Below, piece after piece: positions 4,896 to 5,046 of a DNA stretch of 5,046 bases. The notes below the pieces were generated by a model, which was not told the DNA's origin, did no database searches, and saw nothing but the letters and a program-made list of their open reading frames with translations. A program made the position numbers and the translations under genes. Source of the stretch: Actinomycetes bacterium (GTDB lineage Bacteria > Actinomycetota > Acidimicrobiia > Acidimicrobiales > Palsa-688); the NCBI GenBank assembly GCA_021808425.1, contig JAKBBS010000245.1, forward strand, positions 1-5,046. Direction: 5' to 3'. Each line of letters starts with the position of its first letter. Positions within the stretch are counted from its first letter, which is position 1.

Positions 4896-5046
4896 AGCAC
4901 TTCGAGGAGCTCGAGGCCGAGGTGATGACCGACCCGGCTCGCCGGGAGCGGGTGGAGCGCGAGCGGACCAAGGTCGTCGCCGAGCAGGTCCGAGATGCAC
5001 TCGGTGAGTTGCGCCGGGTGCGCCAGCTCACCCAGGTGGAGCTGTC
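4892..5046 (+). CDS. higA: XRE-family (HigA-like) antitoxin, N-terminal part, truncated by window edge
   Basis: The frame opens at ATG 4892, overlapping the toxin stop by ATGA, and runs off the right edge after 51 codons. Residues 1-34 are strongly charged and helical (MKHFEELEAEVMTDPARR, then VERERTKVV), as in HigA-type proteins that begin with a stretch contacting the toxin. Residues 37-51 (LGELRRVRQLTQVEL) match the first helix and start of the second helix of a Cro/CI-type helix-turn-helix. The family neutralises the HigB toxin and represses the operon by binding DNA at the promoter; the TGACGGTATA repeat upstream is the likely site. The visible part is in frame and well preserved although its toxin partner is frameshifted. 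The family is fairly sure even though most of the DNA-binding domain is outside the window. Confidence 0.8.
   Translation, partial: MKHFEELEAEVMTDPARRERVERERTKVVAEQVRDALGELRRVRQLTQVEL

Noticed and set aside
4171..5031. - strand open frame of 286 codons spanning the whole toxin-antitoxin region
   Set aside because: Only its last 75 or so codons make sense, as the out-of-frame first half of the PIN toxin; the rest is antisense to the HigB- and HigA-like genes.

Overview
The window is high-GC DNA with many GTG starts, ECF41-type sigma factors, and PIN and HigB-like toxins of actinobacterial flavour. An actinobacterium is the most likely source, but nothing here fixes the genus. It looks like an accessory region in which decayed or frame-disrupted genes are mixed with intact ones.

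Left part (1-1149, + strand): the C-terminal end of an FAD-dependent oxidoreductase. Its stop codon overlaps, in a GTGA, the start of an intact 290-residue ECF41-type sigma factor carrying a SnoaL-like C-terminal domain. ECF41 sigma factors are commonly encoded beside oxidoreductases, so the two are probably co-transcribed and functionally linked.

Middle part (about 1150-4000): a convergently placed, intact YihY/BrkB-type six-helix membrane protein (1369-2253, - strand), then a 342-base gap with several short inverted repeats. Next comes a second ECF41-type sigma factor (+ strand) that is clearly a paralogue of the first. The second copy keeps the linker, region 4 and the whole SnoaL-like domain, but it has lost recognisable region 2.1-2.2 sequence and runs on into a 114-residue low-complexity tail. 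It is therefore probably a decaying gene. A stretch of about 570 bases (3430-4006) holds no convincing separate gene. By eye, codons in this block end in A or T more often than in the flanking genes.

Right part (4007-5046): two toxin-antitoxin remnants, divergently arranged. On the - strand lies a VapC-like PIN-domain toxin whose middle is out of frame with both its start and its stop, and whose first catalytic aspartate is missing; no VapB partner is visible. On the + strand lies a HigB-like (Gp49/RelE superfamily) toxin with a one-base frameshift. It overlaps by ATGA an apparently intact XRE-type HigA antitoxin that runs off the right edge. The hig operon has a near-consensus promoter whose -35 and -10 boxes lie in a 10-bp direct repeat and whose start codon coincides with the predicted transcription start, suggesting a leaderless, autorepressed operon.

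No clearly new system is visible. The most interesting points are the paralogous ECF41 pair flanking a membrane gene, the repeat-embedded leaderless hig promoter, and the cluster of one-base indels in toxin genes, which could be real inactivation or assembly error.
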